Assembly: GCA_021151685.1 (NCBI GenBank)
Contig: JAGKWS010000006.1
Span: 71,803 to 135,802, forward strand
Direction of reading: 5' to 3'
Source of the DNA: Chitinophagaceae bacterium
GTDB taxonomy: Bacteria; Bacteroidota; Bacteroidia; Chitinophagales; Chitinophagaceae
DNA length: 64,000 bases
Part shown: piece by piece, positions 1 to 7,903 of the stretch
Numbering within the stretch: the first letter of the stretch is position 1
Layout of the letters: each line of letters opens with the position of its first letter
Position numbers and translations under genes: made by a program
Notes under the pieces: model-generated
What the model was told of the DNA's origin: nothing
What the model saw: only the letters and a program-made list of their open reading frames with translations
Databases searched by the model: none

Positions 1-626
1 TAGCAGCCAAAATAGAAAACAATTTTGACGCTGTAAATGTGTTGGCAAAGGTGCCGGGAGAAATACCCGATTCTTTCCTTGTGGTATCGGCCCATTACGA
101 CCATCTGGGGCAAATGGGTAGTGCCATCTTCCCCGGTGCCAGCGACAATGCCAGTGGCGTAGCCATGCTGCTATACCTTGCCGAATATTTTGCGCAGCAC
201 AAACCCCGCTATACCATGGTATTCATTGCCTTTAGTGGCGAAGAAGCAGGCCTGCTGGGCTCAAAGAGTTTCACAGAGCTGCCACCATTTGCCCTGCAAA
301 AAATAAAATTCCTTACCAATCTCGACATAATGGGCGATGCCACCAACGGCGTTACTGTGGTAAATGCCACCCTGCACCCCACGCAGTTCAATAGACTAAA
401 GGCAATAAATGAACGTGCCGAATACCTGCCCGAAATAAAGAGCCGTGGCAAAGCCGCCAACAGCGACCATTACCCATTCTCTGAGAAGGGAGTACCGGCA
501 TTCTTCATCTATTCCAATGGGGGCAAGGGCTTTTACCACGACATATACGACCGGGCCGAGGAAATAAAACTGAGCCGCATTGCGGGTGCGGCTCAGTTGT
601 TTATAGACTTTCTGGAAGGGTTTTAA
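1..626 (+). CDS. M28-family zinc metallopeptidase, 3' part (5' end outside window)
   Basis: The frame is open from base 3, so this is the C-terminal part of a gene that starts upstream of the window. It has the M28 (aminopeptidase Y/S type) metal-ligand series in order: the His of SAHYDHLG, the Asp of GASDNASG, the Glu pair of AFSGEEAGLLGS, the Asp of NLDIMGD and the final His of NSDHYPF. The family is known to use two zinc ions to remove N-terminal residues, usually in the periplasm or outside the cell. The text before HYDH (NVLAKVPG) is the typical lead-in of Bacteroidota M28 enzymes. It ends in TAA and converges on the DUF4290 gene after 9 bp. Confidence 0.93.
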   Translation, partial: AAKIENNFDAVNVLAKVPGEIPDSFLVVSAHYDHLGQMGSAIFPGASDNASGVAMLLYLAEYFAQHKPRYTMVFIAFSGEEAGLLGSKSFTELPPFALQKIKFLTNLDIMGDATNGVTVVNATLHPTQFNRLKAINERAEYLPEIKSRGKAANSDHYPFSEKGVPAFFIYSNGGKGFYHDIYDRAEEIKLSRIAGAAQLFIDFLEGF

Positions 627-635
627 CCCCTTGCA

Positions 636-1385
636 CTACTTGTTCTTATTATTCTTGAACTTGCGGTTCTTGTTGTTGAAGTTGTTGCCGCCAAAGTTGT
701 TTGGGTTATTGCCACTACCCTGATTGTAGTTGTTGCGCTGGCCACCACCGCCCTGGTTGTTATTGTTGTTCTTGAAGTTGCGGTTGTTGTTGTTATTACC
801 ACCGTTGCGCTGCTTGAAGTTGCGGTTGTTGTTCTGTGCCGGATTGTCGAACGTAACACGGAAACCACCCGGCTCGTAGCGCAGCCGCCCGCCGCTCAGT
901 TCGGCCAGCTCGTTGCGTATCATGTCGTCATGTACGGGCTCTCTGTGCCAGTTGCCATAGGCCAGCTTCATGTAGTAGCCTATAGCCTGTGTAAGGCCAT
1001 ATTTCTTTTCTTCATCCGTTTCGGCAAGGGCTTTGTCTATAATGCCCTGCAGGTTGCGGCCCAGGTGGCGGTGCCGTATAGACTGCTGTGGGTAGGGTAG
1101 CGGATCTGGTTTCTTAAACACCGACTCGGGCGAGGGGCACGGGTATGGTCCATCCACATCCAGTTTGAACTCGGTCATCTGAAACAGATGGTCCCACAGC
1201 TTGTGGTTGTAATCTTCTATGGTCTTCAGATGTGGGGTCAGTATACCCATCATCTCTATCAATAACTCTGCCTGTTGCAGCCGCTTTTGGCGGTCTTCAA
1301 TAGTCATCAGGTATTCCACCATTTTCTGAACATTACGTCCGTATTCGGGCATCAGCATTCTGCTGCGCGAAGTATTGTATTCCAT
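636..1385 (-). CDS. DUF4290 domain protein with Asn/Gly-rich tail
   Basis: 249 residues. The first ~180 residues match the DUF4290 family as I know it from Bacteroidota (N-terminal MEYNTSRSRMLMPEYGRNVQ, then GPYPCPSPE). The family is almost restricted to this phylum and has no established function. The last ~70 residues are low-complexity, rich in N, G, F and K with RN/KN/NNN runs, probably disordered and perhaps nucleic-acid binding; the latter is inference. It starts at the ATG whose complement ends at 1385. No operon partner is on the same strand nearby. Confidence 0.88.
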   Translation of the reverse strand: MEYNTSRSRMLMPEYGRNVQKMVEYLMTIEDRQKRLQQAELLIEMMGILTPHLKTIEDYNHKLWDHLFQMTEFKLDVDGPYPCPSPESVFKKPDPLPYPQQSIRHRHLGRNLQGIIDKALAETDEEKKYGLTQAIGYYMKLAYGNWHREPVHDDMIRNELAELSGGRLRYEPGGFRVTFDNPAQNNNRNFKQRNGGNNNNNRNFKNNNNNQGGGGQRNNYNQGSGNNPNNFGGNNFNNKNRKFKNNKNK

Positions 1386-1552
1386 TATTCTTTATTAAAA
1401 AAAGATAAAAGCCTAAACTAAAAACCTAAAAAAATATATGGTGGTGCGCGGCAAGGAAGGGAAACACCTGCACCAGAGGTATTGCAAATATAGGGAAAAT
1501 GAACAACATTAAGGAATCGTGAATAGTACGTAACAGGCCGTGGGTAAATTGG

Positions 1553-1560
1553 TATCTTTG
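1553..1560 (+). promoter_or_regulatory. Bacteroidota -7 box TATCTTTG
   Basis: Exact match to TAnnTTTG, 6 nt before the ATG at 1567. Transcription would start at or near the A of the ATG, so the mRNA is probably leaderless. This also argues against the GTG at 1540 as start codon. No clear -33 TTTG is visible. Confidence 0.65.
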
Positions 1561-1566
1561 CCACAA

Positions 1567-2322
1567 ATGGTATTACAGCAGTTACAGGCACTAAAAGCAC
1601 AACAGCAAAGCGGGTTTGCCGTACTGGCCGACCCCGACAAAACGGCCCCTGCCCATATGGCCCAGTTGGCACGCCTGTGCAACGATGCAGGGGTTACCTT
1701 TTTGCTGATGGGCGGTAGCTTGCTGATGGTACACCAGATGGAGCAGTGCATTCAGCGGTTCCGTGCAGAAAGCAACATACCTATTGTGTTGTTTCCCGGT
1801 AGCCCGGCACAGGTTACCCCACAGGCCGATGCCTTACTGTATCTTTCGCTGCTCTCTGGCCGCAATCCCGATTTGCTTATCGGTCAGCACGTAGCATCGG
1901 CACCACAGGTAAAGGCCAGTGGGCTCGAGGTAGTAGCTACCGGTTATATACTGGTAGATGGTGGTGTAGCTACCACAGTACAGTATATGAGCAATAGCCA
2001 GCCCATACCTGCCGACAAACCTGATATAGCCCTGTGTACCGCATGGGCGGGCGAGCTACAGGGCAAACACATTATCTATCTGGATGCAGGCAGCGGTGCC
2101 CGCCGCCCCGTGCCCGAGGCCATTATACGCAAGGTGAGCAGCAACATAGGCATACCTCTGATAGTAGGCGGTGGCATATGCGATGCCGAGCGGGTATATA
2201 CCGCCTGCGCCGCCGGGGCCAACCTGGTAGTGGTAGGCAACGCCATAGAGCGCGACCCTATGCTGATACGCGACATGGCACAGGCCGCCAGTGCCGCATC
2301 GGCCAGCCGCAGCCTTGTATAG
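1567..2322 (+). CDS. Geranylgeranylglyceryl/heptaprenylglyceryl phosphate synthase family
   Basis: 251 residues, TIM-barrel prenyl-glyceryl-phosphate synthase (GGGPS/PcrB family). It joins sn-glycerol-1-phosphate to a prenyl diphosphate, the first step of archaeal-type ether lipids; some Bacteroidota are known to carry active homologues. Visible motifs: FAVLADPDK near the N-terminus (phosphate/metal end), LFPGSPAQV, LSLLSGRNPDLLIGQHV, TGYILVDGG, IYLDAGSGA, and the phosphate-gripping VGGGICD and VVGNAIE. An upstream in-frame GTG at 1540 exists, but the -7 promoter box at 1553-1560 lies inside that extension, so 1567 is preferred. The real prenyl substrate cannot be read from sequence. Confidence 0.9.
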   Translation: MVLQQLQALKAQQQSGFAVLADPDKTAPAHMAQLARLCNDAGVTFLLMGGSLLMVHQMEQCIQRFRAESNIPIVLFPGSPAQVTPQADALLYLSLLSGRNPDLLIGQHVASAPQVKASGLEVVATGYILVDGGVATTVQYMSNSQPIPADKPDIALCTAWAGELQGKHIIYLDAGSGARRPVPEAIIRKVSSNIGIPLIVGGGICDAERVYTACAAGANLVVVGNAIERDPMLIRDMAQAASAASASRSLV

Positions 2323-2384
2323 CCCCCTAAAAAAATCATTGGCGAAGGCTCAAAAAAAATTAGGAAATTATCCAGAACTTTATA

Positions 2385-2392
2385 TACCTTTG
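2385..2392 (+). promoter_or_regulatory. -7 box TACCTTTG of tRNA-Met
   Basis: TAnnTTTG match 12 nt upstream of the first tRNA base. The -33 region is A/T-rich without a clear TTG. Confidence 0.55.
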
Positions 2393-2404
2393 CATTCCGT
2401 TTTT

Positions 2405-2478
2405 GGCGAGGTAGCTCAGGCGGTTAGAGCGCAGGATTCATAACCCTGAGGTCTCGGGTTCAACTCCCGATCTCGCTA
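2405..2478 (+). tRNA. tRNA-Met (CAT)
   Basis: 74 nt cloverleaf. The acceptor pairs GGCGAGG with TCTCGCT (G-U at both ends), the D arm begins TAGCTC, the anticodon loop is TTCATAA with anticodon CAT, and the T loop is TTCAACT within a TCGGG/CCCGA stem. Discriminator A; CCA is not encoded. The stem position 31-39 is A-C. CAT could also belong to tRNA-Ile with lysidine; the lack of a C1-type mismatch makes initiator tRNA unlikely and elongator Met most probable. Confidence 0.9.
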
Positions 2479-2484
2479 CAAGGT

Positions 2485-2515
2485 AAAACAGGCATCCAAT
2501 TTGGGTGCCTGTTTT
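2485..2515 (+). terminator. Hairpin terminator after tRNA-Met
   Basis: Arms 2485-2497 and 2503-2515 (AAAACAGGCATCC against GGGTGCCTGTTTT, one wobble), loop of 5 nt, followed by CGTTT. The outer A and T runs make it able to work in both directions. The stem core AAACAGGCA recurs in the terminator after secDF. Confidence 0.75.
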
Positions 2516-2520
2516 CGTTT

Positions 2521-2697
2521 CACGCAGTCTTACCTGCTCGCATATCTAACTGGAATATTGACAGTGTTGGTAGAATTGCGCTTACCCGGGAAGAACATCC
2601 CAACATTCGTGCAGTGTATAAACATAACCAAAGGAGATCGTGGTACGTTTCAGTCCAAGAACTTAACAATTTGGGCCTTCCTCTACTTCTAAATTAG
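2521..2697 (+). pseudogene. Possible decayed gene fragment
   Basis: Frame beginning at 2521 runs to TAG at 2695 and reads protein-like: ...ARISNWNIDSVGRIAL... then ...HNIRAVYKHNQRRSWYVSV-type composition followed by QELNNLGLPLLLN. It has no start codon and its open frame runs back into the tRNA terminator, so it cannot be a normal gene. It may be the 3' end of a gene left behind by an insertion next to the tRNA. I do not recognise the family; chance is possible. Confidence 0.25.
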
Positions 2698-2753
2698 AAA
2701 TTGACTGCGTTCTAACTCTCATTTTTGCCGTAGTAAATACAATAAAAGCTTGG

Positions 2754-2799
2754 CGTAGTCTCCGACTACGTCATGCCGACTGTCAATCTTCAGATTGAC
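2754..2799. repeat. Pair of REP-like hairpins
   Basis: Two close perfect dyads: CGTAGTC-TCC-GACTACG (2754-2770) and GTCAATC-TTCA-GATTGAC (2782-2799), separated by 11 nt. Two short hairpins side by side in intergenic DNA is the usual build of REP/BIME elements. No transposase is in the window. Confidence 0.5.
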
Positions 2800-2986
2800 G
2801 AAATTGATAGCCGGCTCAAGTGGCTCGGTTTCATTCAGAATGCGAACCCCAATTGCAAGTAGCATGTACAAATGGCAGGATTTTCTAAAACACTGTATAC
2901 TCTCACAGGATGACGCAATTTTACTTTACCCTTCACCCAAGAGTCTAGCCTCATTCTTACGTCTATCTTAACAGAAACTGCCAGCT

Positions 2987-3688
2987 ATGAAAAGACCCAC
3001 CCTCTTGCAGATAGACATACCTACCCCATGTCACGAAGATTGGGATAAAATGACCCCATGTGCGCAAGGGCGCCACTGTGCACAATGCCAGAAAGTGGTC
3101 ATAGACTTTAGTACCTGGAGCGATGCCGCATTGCATAGATATTTCTCGCAGCAAAACGATAATGTATGCGGCCGTTTTCAGGAAGAGCAGTTGAACAGGG
3201 TTATGCAATTGCCGCCACAGCCACACAGCAGGCTTTACAGAATGGTAATAGCGCTTGGGCTTACGCTTATATGCACACAAGGTGTTAGTGTGTATGCGCA
3301 AGGCAACATGCCCAAAACAACCGGCACACCAAATACACAAACTCCCCAACCAACAACTACCGGCAATGGTCGGCTTACCGGCACTGTGCTCGACGAGAAA
3401 AAACAACCCATCACAGGTGTCATTGTCAGTGTTAAAAGAAACGGTACTGTGGTAGGTGGTGCCGTCACCGATCTGGATGGCAACTTCGACATAAAGCAAT
3501 TGGATGCTGGTACATACACGGTTACAGCCTATTTTACCGGTTATTATAAATGGACACAGGAGACCGCTATGTTGGCAGATACCTTGATAATGAGTATTAA
3601 TATGATACCAACCAATGAACCGCTTAAGGAAGTCAAGATCCGATATCACAAAATAGGTTTGGTAAAAAAGACCTTCACAACAAAATGA
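2987..3688 (+). CDS. Membrane-anchored protein with carboxypeptidase-regulatory-like domain
   Basis: 233 residues. The first ~60 residues carry a Cys-rich patch (PCHEDWDKMTPCAQGRHC then CAQCQKVVIDFS) of a kind common at the N-terminus of Bacteroidota envelope proteins. A single hydrophobic segment follows at about residues 84-102 (MVIALGLTLICTQGVSVYAQG). A Thr/Pro-rich linker leads to a CarboxypepD_reg-like beta-sandwich from about 125 (LTGTVLDEKKQPITGVIVSV, TDLDGNFDIKQLDAGTYTV). This fold is usual in TonB receptors, but here no receptor part is present. The topology suggests an inner-membrane protein with a periplasmic domain. Function unknown. Confidence 0.75.
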   Translation: MKRPTLLQIDIPTPCHEDWDKMTPCAQGRHCAQCQKVVIDFSTWSDAALHRYFSQQNDNVCGRFQEEQLNRVMQLPPQPHSRLYRMVIALGLTLICTQGVSVYAQGNMPKTTGTPNTQTPQPTTTGNGRLTGTVLDEKKQPITGVIVSVKRNGTVVGGAVTDLDGNFDIKQLDAGTYTVTAYFTGYYKWTQETAMLADTLIMSINMIPTNEPLKEVKIRYHKIGLVKKTFTTK

Positions 3689-3700
3689 CACAGCTGCAAT

Positions 3701-3938
3701 AAAAGCCTTAGAGCGACTACAAGGCTCCCACTCGTCCTCGTTTGCAACGAGGACGCTGCGGCAGGGCGTTTGTAACGCCACGACCGTACTCAAAGTCATA
3801 CACCATTACACGGTGCCACAAAACATATTCTATTCATTACGTTGTGCAGGCATTGCAAACGCACATTTATTGCATCCTATAGCATACGGGGGCGACTGGG
3901 CTAATGAAATATTTAGAAAAGCATTAAAGCGACTGCAA
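3701..3938. repeat. Intergenic segment with two REP-like hairpins, flanked by imperfect 22-nt direct repeats
   Basis: Hairpin 1, 3733-3755, has 10-bp arms (CGTCCTCGTT / AACGAGGACG) around TGC. Hairpin 2, 3765-3779, has 6-bp arms (GGCGTT / AACGCC) around TGT. Both therefore share a GTT-TGY-AAC apex, seen again at 62907-63071. The stretch is bordered by 3701-3722 and 3917-3938, which agree at 19 of 22 bases (AAAAGCnTTAnAGCGACTnC..). No gene is visible between them. Confidence 0.55.
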
Positions 3939-3941
3939 ATG

Positions 3942-4436
3942 TCAGCCAATAGCCATTAGGTACACCATTCCCCACAATACAAATACCGATAGGCTCACCA
4001 ATGCAATGATGCTGTAGTCTCTGTGTGGCAAGCCATCGTAGAGAGTGCTTTTTTTCGGGTGGTCTGTGTCTACATCAACCTGCACAACAGTGCTCTCTTT
4101 ATACCTTACAAAATTGACCAACTGGTATTGTATGGTGTATTCCTCGTTCCGGAAAGGGAAACTAATGGACAACTCGCAATTCACATCATCATTGCCTGTT
4201 TCCTTTACATCGGTCAGGTAGCGTACTTTGGTCACAGTGCCATTCACTATTATCTGCTTCTTGCGGGGCTTCCGTTGCCAATACACAACAATAGATGATA
4301 CTACGAAAATGAATGCCGCAATTAATGCATAACATTCATTCTTGCTGAATGCGTGAGATGTTTTTGCACCCCATACAGTAACGAACAACGGTGCCACATA
4401 GCCAAAGAAGAGTGTGTATTTGAGCATTTTTCTCAT
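3942..4436 (-). CDS. DUF3592-like membrane protein
   Basis: 164 residues. Hydrophobic segments lie at about residues 7-24, 34-52 and 142-162, with a ~75-residue soluble domain between the second and third that begins IIVNGTVTKVRYLTDVKETG and includes STVVQVDVDTDHPKKSTLY. A two-membrane-pass build with an intervening beta-rich domain containing a VxVxxDPxxP-like turn is typical of DUF3592 proteins; the match is by eye and tentative. No functional context: neighbours are on other strands or distant. Confidence 0.6.
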   Translation of the reverse strand: MRKMLKYTLFFGYVAPLFVTVWGAKTSHAFSKNECYALIAAFIFVVSSIVVYWQRKPRKKQIIVNGTVTKVRYLTDVKETGNDDVNCELSISFPFRNEEYTIQYQLVNFVRYKESTVVQVDVDTDHPKKSTLYDGLPHRDYSIIALVSLSVFVLWGMVYLMAIG

Positions 4437-4626
4437 TGGGGGTGTATGTTGCTACTGCAAAATAGGTTTTTCTGCACTATTGTTGCTGCCCTCAAAGATG
4501 TTGGGGCATGTTGTGTGGTATTAGGGTTTAGATGGCATAATGCAGGCTGCTATGGTCTATCGTGCCTCGTTCTGAAATAGGTGTACCCATTGGTTTGTTG
4601 CACACCTTCTTACATTGCAACAAGTA

Positions 4627-5460
4627 CTACCCCACAGTGTAGTACACACAAGTAGTTACAAAGTTGCGGAAGAAGGGAATCCACGACAGCAGTGGTGTTT
4701 GCTTGCGGGGTTGCAGCCCGAATTTGTATTTGTATATGGGGTTGATGAGGTAATGTTCTTTGTGTAGCACCTTCAGCCCGCTGGCCTTTACAATACGCTC
4801 AAAACGTTCTATGGTTATTTGGGTATCCTTTATCTCCATCAGCTCCTTCACCACATCTTCGCCCTCGCCCGATGCTTGCAGAATACCACGATACATAAAC
4901 CGGGGCAGTATGTGGTAGTAAGGCACTACACTGGGCCACTTTTTGCGGCATATCTGCTGGTGGCCGCCAAACGGCATATACCATGGAGGAAAGCCAAAAA
5001 ATATCTGCCCGCCCGGTTTCAAAAAGTTTTTGAGATACGGTACAAACGCTTCCTGATTGGGTACATGCTCTATAACATCTTTCAGAATGATGATGTCGAA
5101 CGCCCCCTTGAAACGTGCCAGAAAATCATCGTCATAAATATTTTTCAGCAGTATCTCGGCCTTGCCTGCCGCAATGTGCGGCTCCAGAAAAGCTTTGGCC
5201 AGTACTATGCGCTCTGGCGCAAGGTCTACCCCAAGGCAGGTACAGCCACGCTCCAGAAACGGCACCAACACCCCCCCTTCGGCAGTGCCCACCTCAAATA
5301 CCGCAGTGCCGGGGCCTATCTGGTGCGTTTTTTCTATAAAGGGCAGTACATAGCTACGCGAGTTATCTACCTGCTGGTCGAAACGTACCTGATCGTTGAG
5401 ATGTTGTTTGAGTGCCAAAAACTGAAGTTTGCGGGCAAATTTATACCATTTGCACATCAA
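4627..5460 (-). CDS. Class I SAM-dependent methyltransferase
   Basis: 277 residues (start may be the second Met, 3 bp in). Rossmann methyltransferase signs: motif I VFEVGTAEGG at ~55, acidic GVDLAPERI at ~77, motif II/III region FDIIILKDVIEHVPN at ~120, and post-III LKPGGQIFFGFPPW at ~148. The DVIEHVP type points to a UbiE/COQ5-like Methyltransf_11 fold with a small-molecule or lipid substrate. The C-terminal half (residues ~165-277) is basic and aromatic and not assigned. It is divergent from the amidase gene at 5569. Substrate unknown. Confidence 0.85.
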   Translation of the reverse strand: MMCKWYKFARKLQFLALKQHLNDQVRFDQQVDNSRSYVLPFIEKTHQIGPGTAVFEVGTAEGGVLVPFLERGCTCLGVDLAPERIVLAKAFLEPHIAAGKAEILLKNIYDDDFLARFKGAFDIIILKDVIEHVPNQEAFVPYLKNFLKPGGQIFFGFPPWYMPFGGHQQICRKKWPSVVPYYHILPRFMYRGILQASGEGEDVVKELMEIKDTQITIERFERIVKASGLKVLHKEHYLINPIYKYKFGLQPRKQTPLLSWIPFFRNFVTTCVYYTVG

Positions 5461-5530
5461 AAAAAGCCACCATGTGCCGTGGTGTGGTTTGTAGGATATT
5501 CGTCTTGGGGTATAGCAGGCGTTTCGTCCC

Positions 5531-5538
5531 TACATTTG
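5531..5538 (+). promoter_or_regulatory. -7 box TACATTTG
   Basis: TAnnTTTG match 30 nt before the ATG at 5569; a TTG at 5505-5507 could be the -33 element with a rather long 23-nt spacer. Confidence 0.45.
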
Positions 5539-5568
5539 TAGCCTCATCGCTATTTTCAAACCTTTGTT

Positions 5569-6351
5569 ATGGCATCCTCTCAGTTGCACCTTTCGCTCAT
5601 TCAGTCCAACATTGTTTGGGAAGATAAAACTACCAATCTGAACCATTATGCAAGCCTTCTGTCGGCACTGCAGGGCCCCCGCCATGTGGTAGCCCTGCCC
5701 GAGATGTTCAGTACCGGGTTCAGTATGGCACCAGAAACGCTTGCCGAAACTATGGACGGCCCCGCCATAGCATGGATGCGCCATATGGCCCGCACCCACC
5801 GCTGCATACTTACCGGCAGCCTGATGATTGAGGAAAACGGACACTACTACAACCGCATGTTGTGGGTGCAGCCCGATGGCCAGATAGCTCATTACGACAA
5901 GCGGCACCTGTTTGCCTATGCCGGCGAAGACCAGCACTATACAGCAGGCCAGAGCCGCACCATAGTGCAGGTAAATGGCTGGCGTATAGCACTCATGGTG
6001 TGTTACGACCTGCGCTTTCCGGTATGGGCACGCAATGTAGGGGGCGAGTACGATGTGCTGCTATATGTAGCCAACTGGCCCCAGCAACGCAATGTGGCCT
6101 GGAAAACACTGCTACAGGCCCGTGCCATAGAAAACCAATGTTATGTAGCTGGCGTCAACCGGGTTGGGGCCGACGCCAAAGGCAATAACTACAGTGGCGA
6201 TAGCAGTGTGTTTGGCCCCATGGGCGACCAAATATGGCAATGCACCGGCACAGAGGCAGTACACACCGCCACGCTGGATAAAGAGCACCTGCAACAGGTA
6301 CGTACCAGCCTGCCCTTCCTGAAGGATGCCGACCGTTTTTTACTCTTGTAA
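5569..6351 (+). CDS. Omega-amidase / YafV-type carbon-nitrogen hydrolase
   Basis: 260 residues, full nitrilase-superfamily domain. The catalytic triad is visible: Glu in ALPEMFSTGF (residue 45), Lys in HYDKRHLFAYAGE (about 110), Cys in MVCYDLRFPVWARN (about 146). The residues around the triad fit the omega-amidase (Nit2/YafV) branch, which hydrolyses 2-oxoglutaramate and 2-oxosuccinamate, closing the methionine-salvage transamination cycle. Cytosolic, no signal peptide. The GNAT gene follows after 13 bp on the same strand and may be co-transcribed. Confidence 0.88.
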   Translation: MASSQLHLSLIQSNIVWEDKTTNLNHYASLLSALQGPRHVVALPEMFSTGFSMAPETLAETMDGPAIAWMRHMARTHRCILTGSLMIEENGHYYNRMLWVQPDGQIAHYDKRHLFAYAGEDQHYTAGQSRTIVQVNGWRIALMVCYDLRFPVWARNVGGEYDVLLYVANWPQQRNVAWKTLLQARAIENQCYVAGVNRVGADAKGNNYSGDSSVFGPMGDQIWQCTGTEAVHTATLDKEHLQQVRTSLPFLKDADRFLLL

Positions 6352-6364
6352 TCACCATTATCTC

Positions 6365-6901
6365 ATGCACAAAGACTACCTGTTCACCTCGGCCCGGTTG
6401 GGTTTTCGTGGTTGGACCGAGGCCGATATAGCACCCATGACCGCCATCAATACCGATGCCGAAGTGATGCGCTATTTTCCTGCCATACCCACCACAGCAC
6501 AGACTGCCCAATTTGTAGCCGATATGCAGCAGGCACAGGCTACAAGGGGCTACTGCTACTTTGCCACAGACCATCTGGAAACCGGAGAATTGATTGGTTT
6601 CATAGGCCTGCATGTAAAAACATTTGAAGCCGACTTTACCCCCTGTACCGATATAGGCTGGCGATTGGCCCGCCGCTGGTGGGGCATGGGGCTGGCCACA
6701 GAGGGCGCAAAACAATGTTTGCAATATGCTTTTTACCATCTTGGGTTGCAGCAGGTATATGCCATTGCCCCGCAGGTAAACACCCCCTCTATACACGTAA
6801 TGGAAAAGATAGGCATGCGCCTGCACGGCACCTTTCAGCACCCCGCATTGGTACAGCACCCGTGGCTGCAACCATGTGTAGCCTACATAGCCAATAAGTA
6901 G
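6365..6901 (+). CDS. GNAT-family N-acetyltransferase (RimJ/RimL-like)
   Basis: 178 residues from the ATG at 6365; 13 in-frame codons upstream overlap the amidase stop region and look non-coding. Acetyltransf_3 build: N-terminal TSARLGFRGWTEAD, central IGFIGLHV, and the acetyl-CoA loop DIGWRLARRWWGMGLATEGA (Q/RxxGxG/A type), then VYAIAPQVNTPSIHVMEKIGM. RimJ/RimL-like enzymes acetylate protein N-termini or small amines; the substrate here is unknown. It lies 13 bp behind the amidase gene. Confidence 0.88.
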   Translation: MHKDYLFTSARLGFRGWTEADIAPMTAINTDAEVMRYFPAIPTTAQTAQFVADMQQAQATRGYCYFATDHLETGELIGFIGLHVKTFEADFTPCTDIGWRLARRWWGMGLATEGAKQCLQYAFYHLGLQQVYAIAPQVNTPSIHVMEKIGMRLHGTFQHPALVQHPWLQPCVAYIANK

Positions 6902-7041
6902 TACTGTTATTTATACAGTCATAACAAGGCCTGCAAGGGGCATTATTGTCTATTCCTGTAGACCATGGAAGGGTGAAGCAATACATAATTATTCGTCTTT
7001 TGTACTACATGTATTATCTTGTAGCCAAAGATTTCTACAAT

Positions 7042-7815
7042 ATGAAAAAATATGCCATTGTGGCCGCACTGGTAGCCGCAAGTACCTACACACATGCACA
7101 GGTGAGCTGGGAGGCCGACTACGCACCGTATCAGGAGGCCTCGGTTTACAAAATAGAAGGAGAAGGGCACAAAATTGGTGGCAATTCCAACGCTGGTACC
7201 ATCAGATTATACAACGCAGACCATTCTCTGTGGAAAGAGTTTCCGGTGCCCACAATTACCAGCTCCGACTATTTTTACACCGTTATCCCTCCCACCAAAC
7301 ACCTGTTTAATAGCGATGATGACATAGAAATTGGGGTAATGATACCTGGCGGTAGCGGATTGGCCGATGACCGTTTGTTAATCTTCTCAGAAACGGGTTC
7401 TATCGTGTTCGACCATGTTGGCGCAACCAGTGTGCAAATAAAAGAAGTAAATGGGCAATGGAAGTTGATATTTGTGAACGTACCACCCTCCCCGGCGCTG
7501 GGTTTTGTTAAAGTCTATGGCCTGCCGGGGCTATATACTACCGGGCCCAAAACATTGCCGGGTGGCATAAAAAGCGAATTGTACCCCAACCCTGTAACCC
7601 ATGCAGCAACCGTTGCGTACAAACTACCCGACGGGGTACACACTGCGCAAATGACAGTTACCAATGCAATGGGCCAGGTAGTAAAAACCTACACCATTAC
7701 CGACCAATACAGCAACGTGCTCATATACAAAGACGCTATGCCCCCCGGTATGTACACTTACACCATTTCCAGCACAGGTGCTGCCCACCGTGGCGGTACG
7801 TTTATGGTAGAGTAG
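7042..7815 (+). CDS. Secreted protein with T9SS C-terminal sorting domain
   Basis: 257 residues from ATG 7042 (MKKYAIVAALVAASTYTHAQ, a clear signal peptide); the longer frame from 6946 is discarded because the signal peptide would be internal. The middle part (~20-170) has no family I recognise. The last ~80 residues are a type A T9SS sorting domain: LYPNPVTHAATVAYKL, VTNAMGQVVKTYTI, and a final MPPGMYTYTISSTG...GGTFMVE. The protein should be exported by Sec and then secreted or anchored at the surface by T9SS. Monocistronic by spacing. Confidence 0.8.
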   Translation: MKKYAIVAALVAASTYTHAQVSWEADYAPYQEASVYKIEGEGHKIGGNSNAGTIRLYNADHSLWKEFPVPTITSSDYFYTVIPPTKHLFNSDDDIEIGVMIPGGSGLADDRLLIFSETGSIVFDHVGATSVQIKEVNGQWKLIFVNVPPSPALGFVKVYGLPGLYTTGPKTLPGGIKSELYPNPVTHAATVAYKLPDGVHTAQMTVTNAMGQVVKTYTITDQYSNVLIYKDAMPPGMYTYTISSTGAAHRGGTFMVE

Positions 7816-7903
7816 TGGGCCAAAGCTAAATAGTGAATAAAAAATAATACAATGCCTTCGGCCATTGAAATGATGTCTGAAAGAAATAGAATTACGCTAT
7901 CAT

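Larger units (their letters stand above)
2479..2986. other. Gene-poor stretch downstream of tRNA-Met
   Basis: About 500 bp without a convincing intact gene. It holds the tRNA terminator, a 58-codon frame without a start (2521-2697, listed separately), two adjacent hairpins (2754-2799, listed separately), and otherwise A/T-rich spacer up to the gene at 2987. Confidence 0.6.

Noticed and set aside
1540..1566. GTG start extending the prenyl-glyceryl-phosphate synthase by 9 codons
   Set aside because: The extension contains the TATCTTTG promoter box, and the family starts close to the ATG at 1567.
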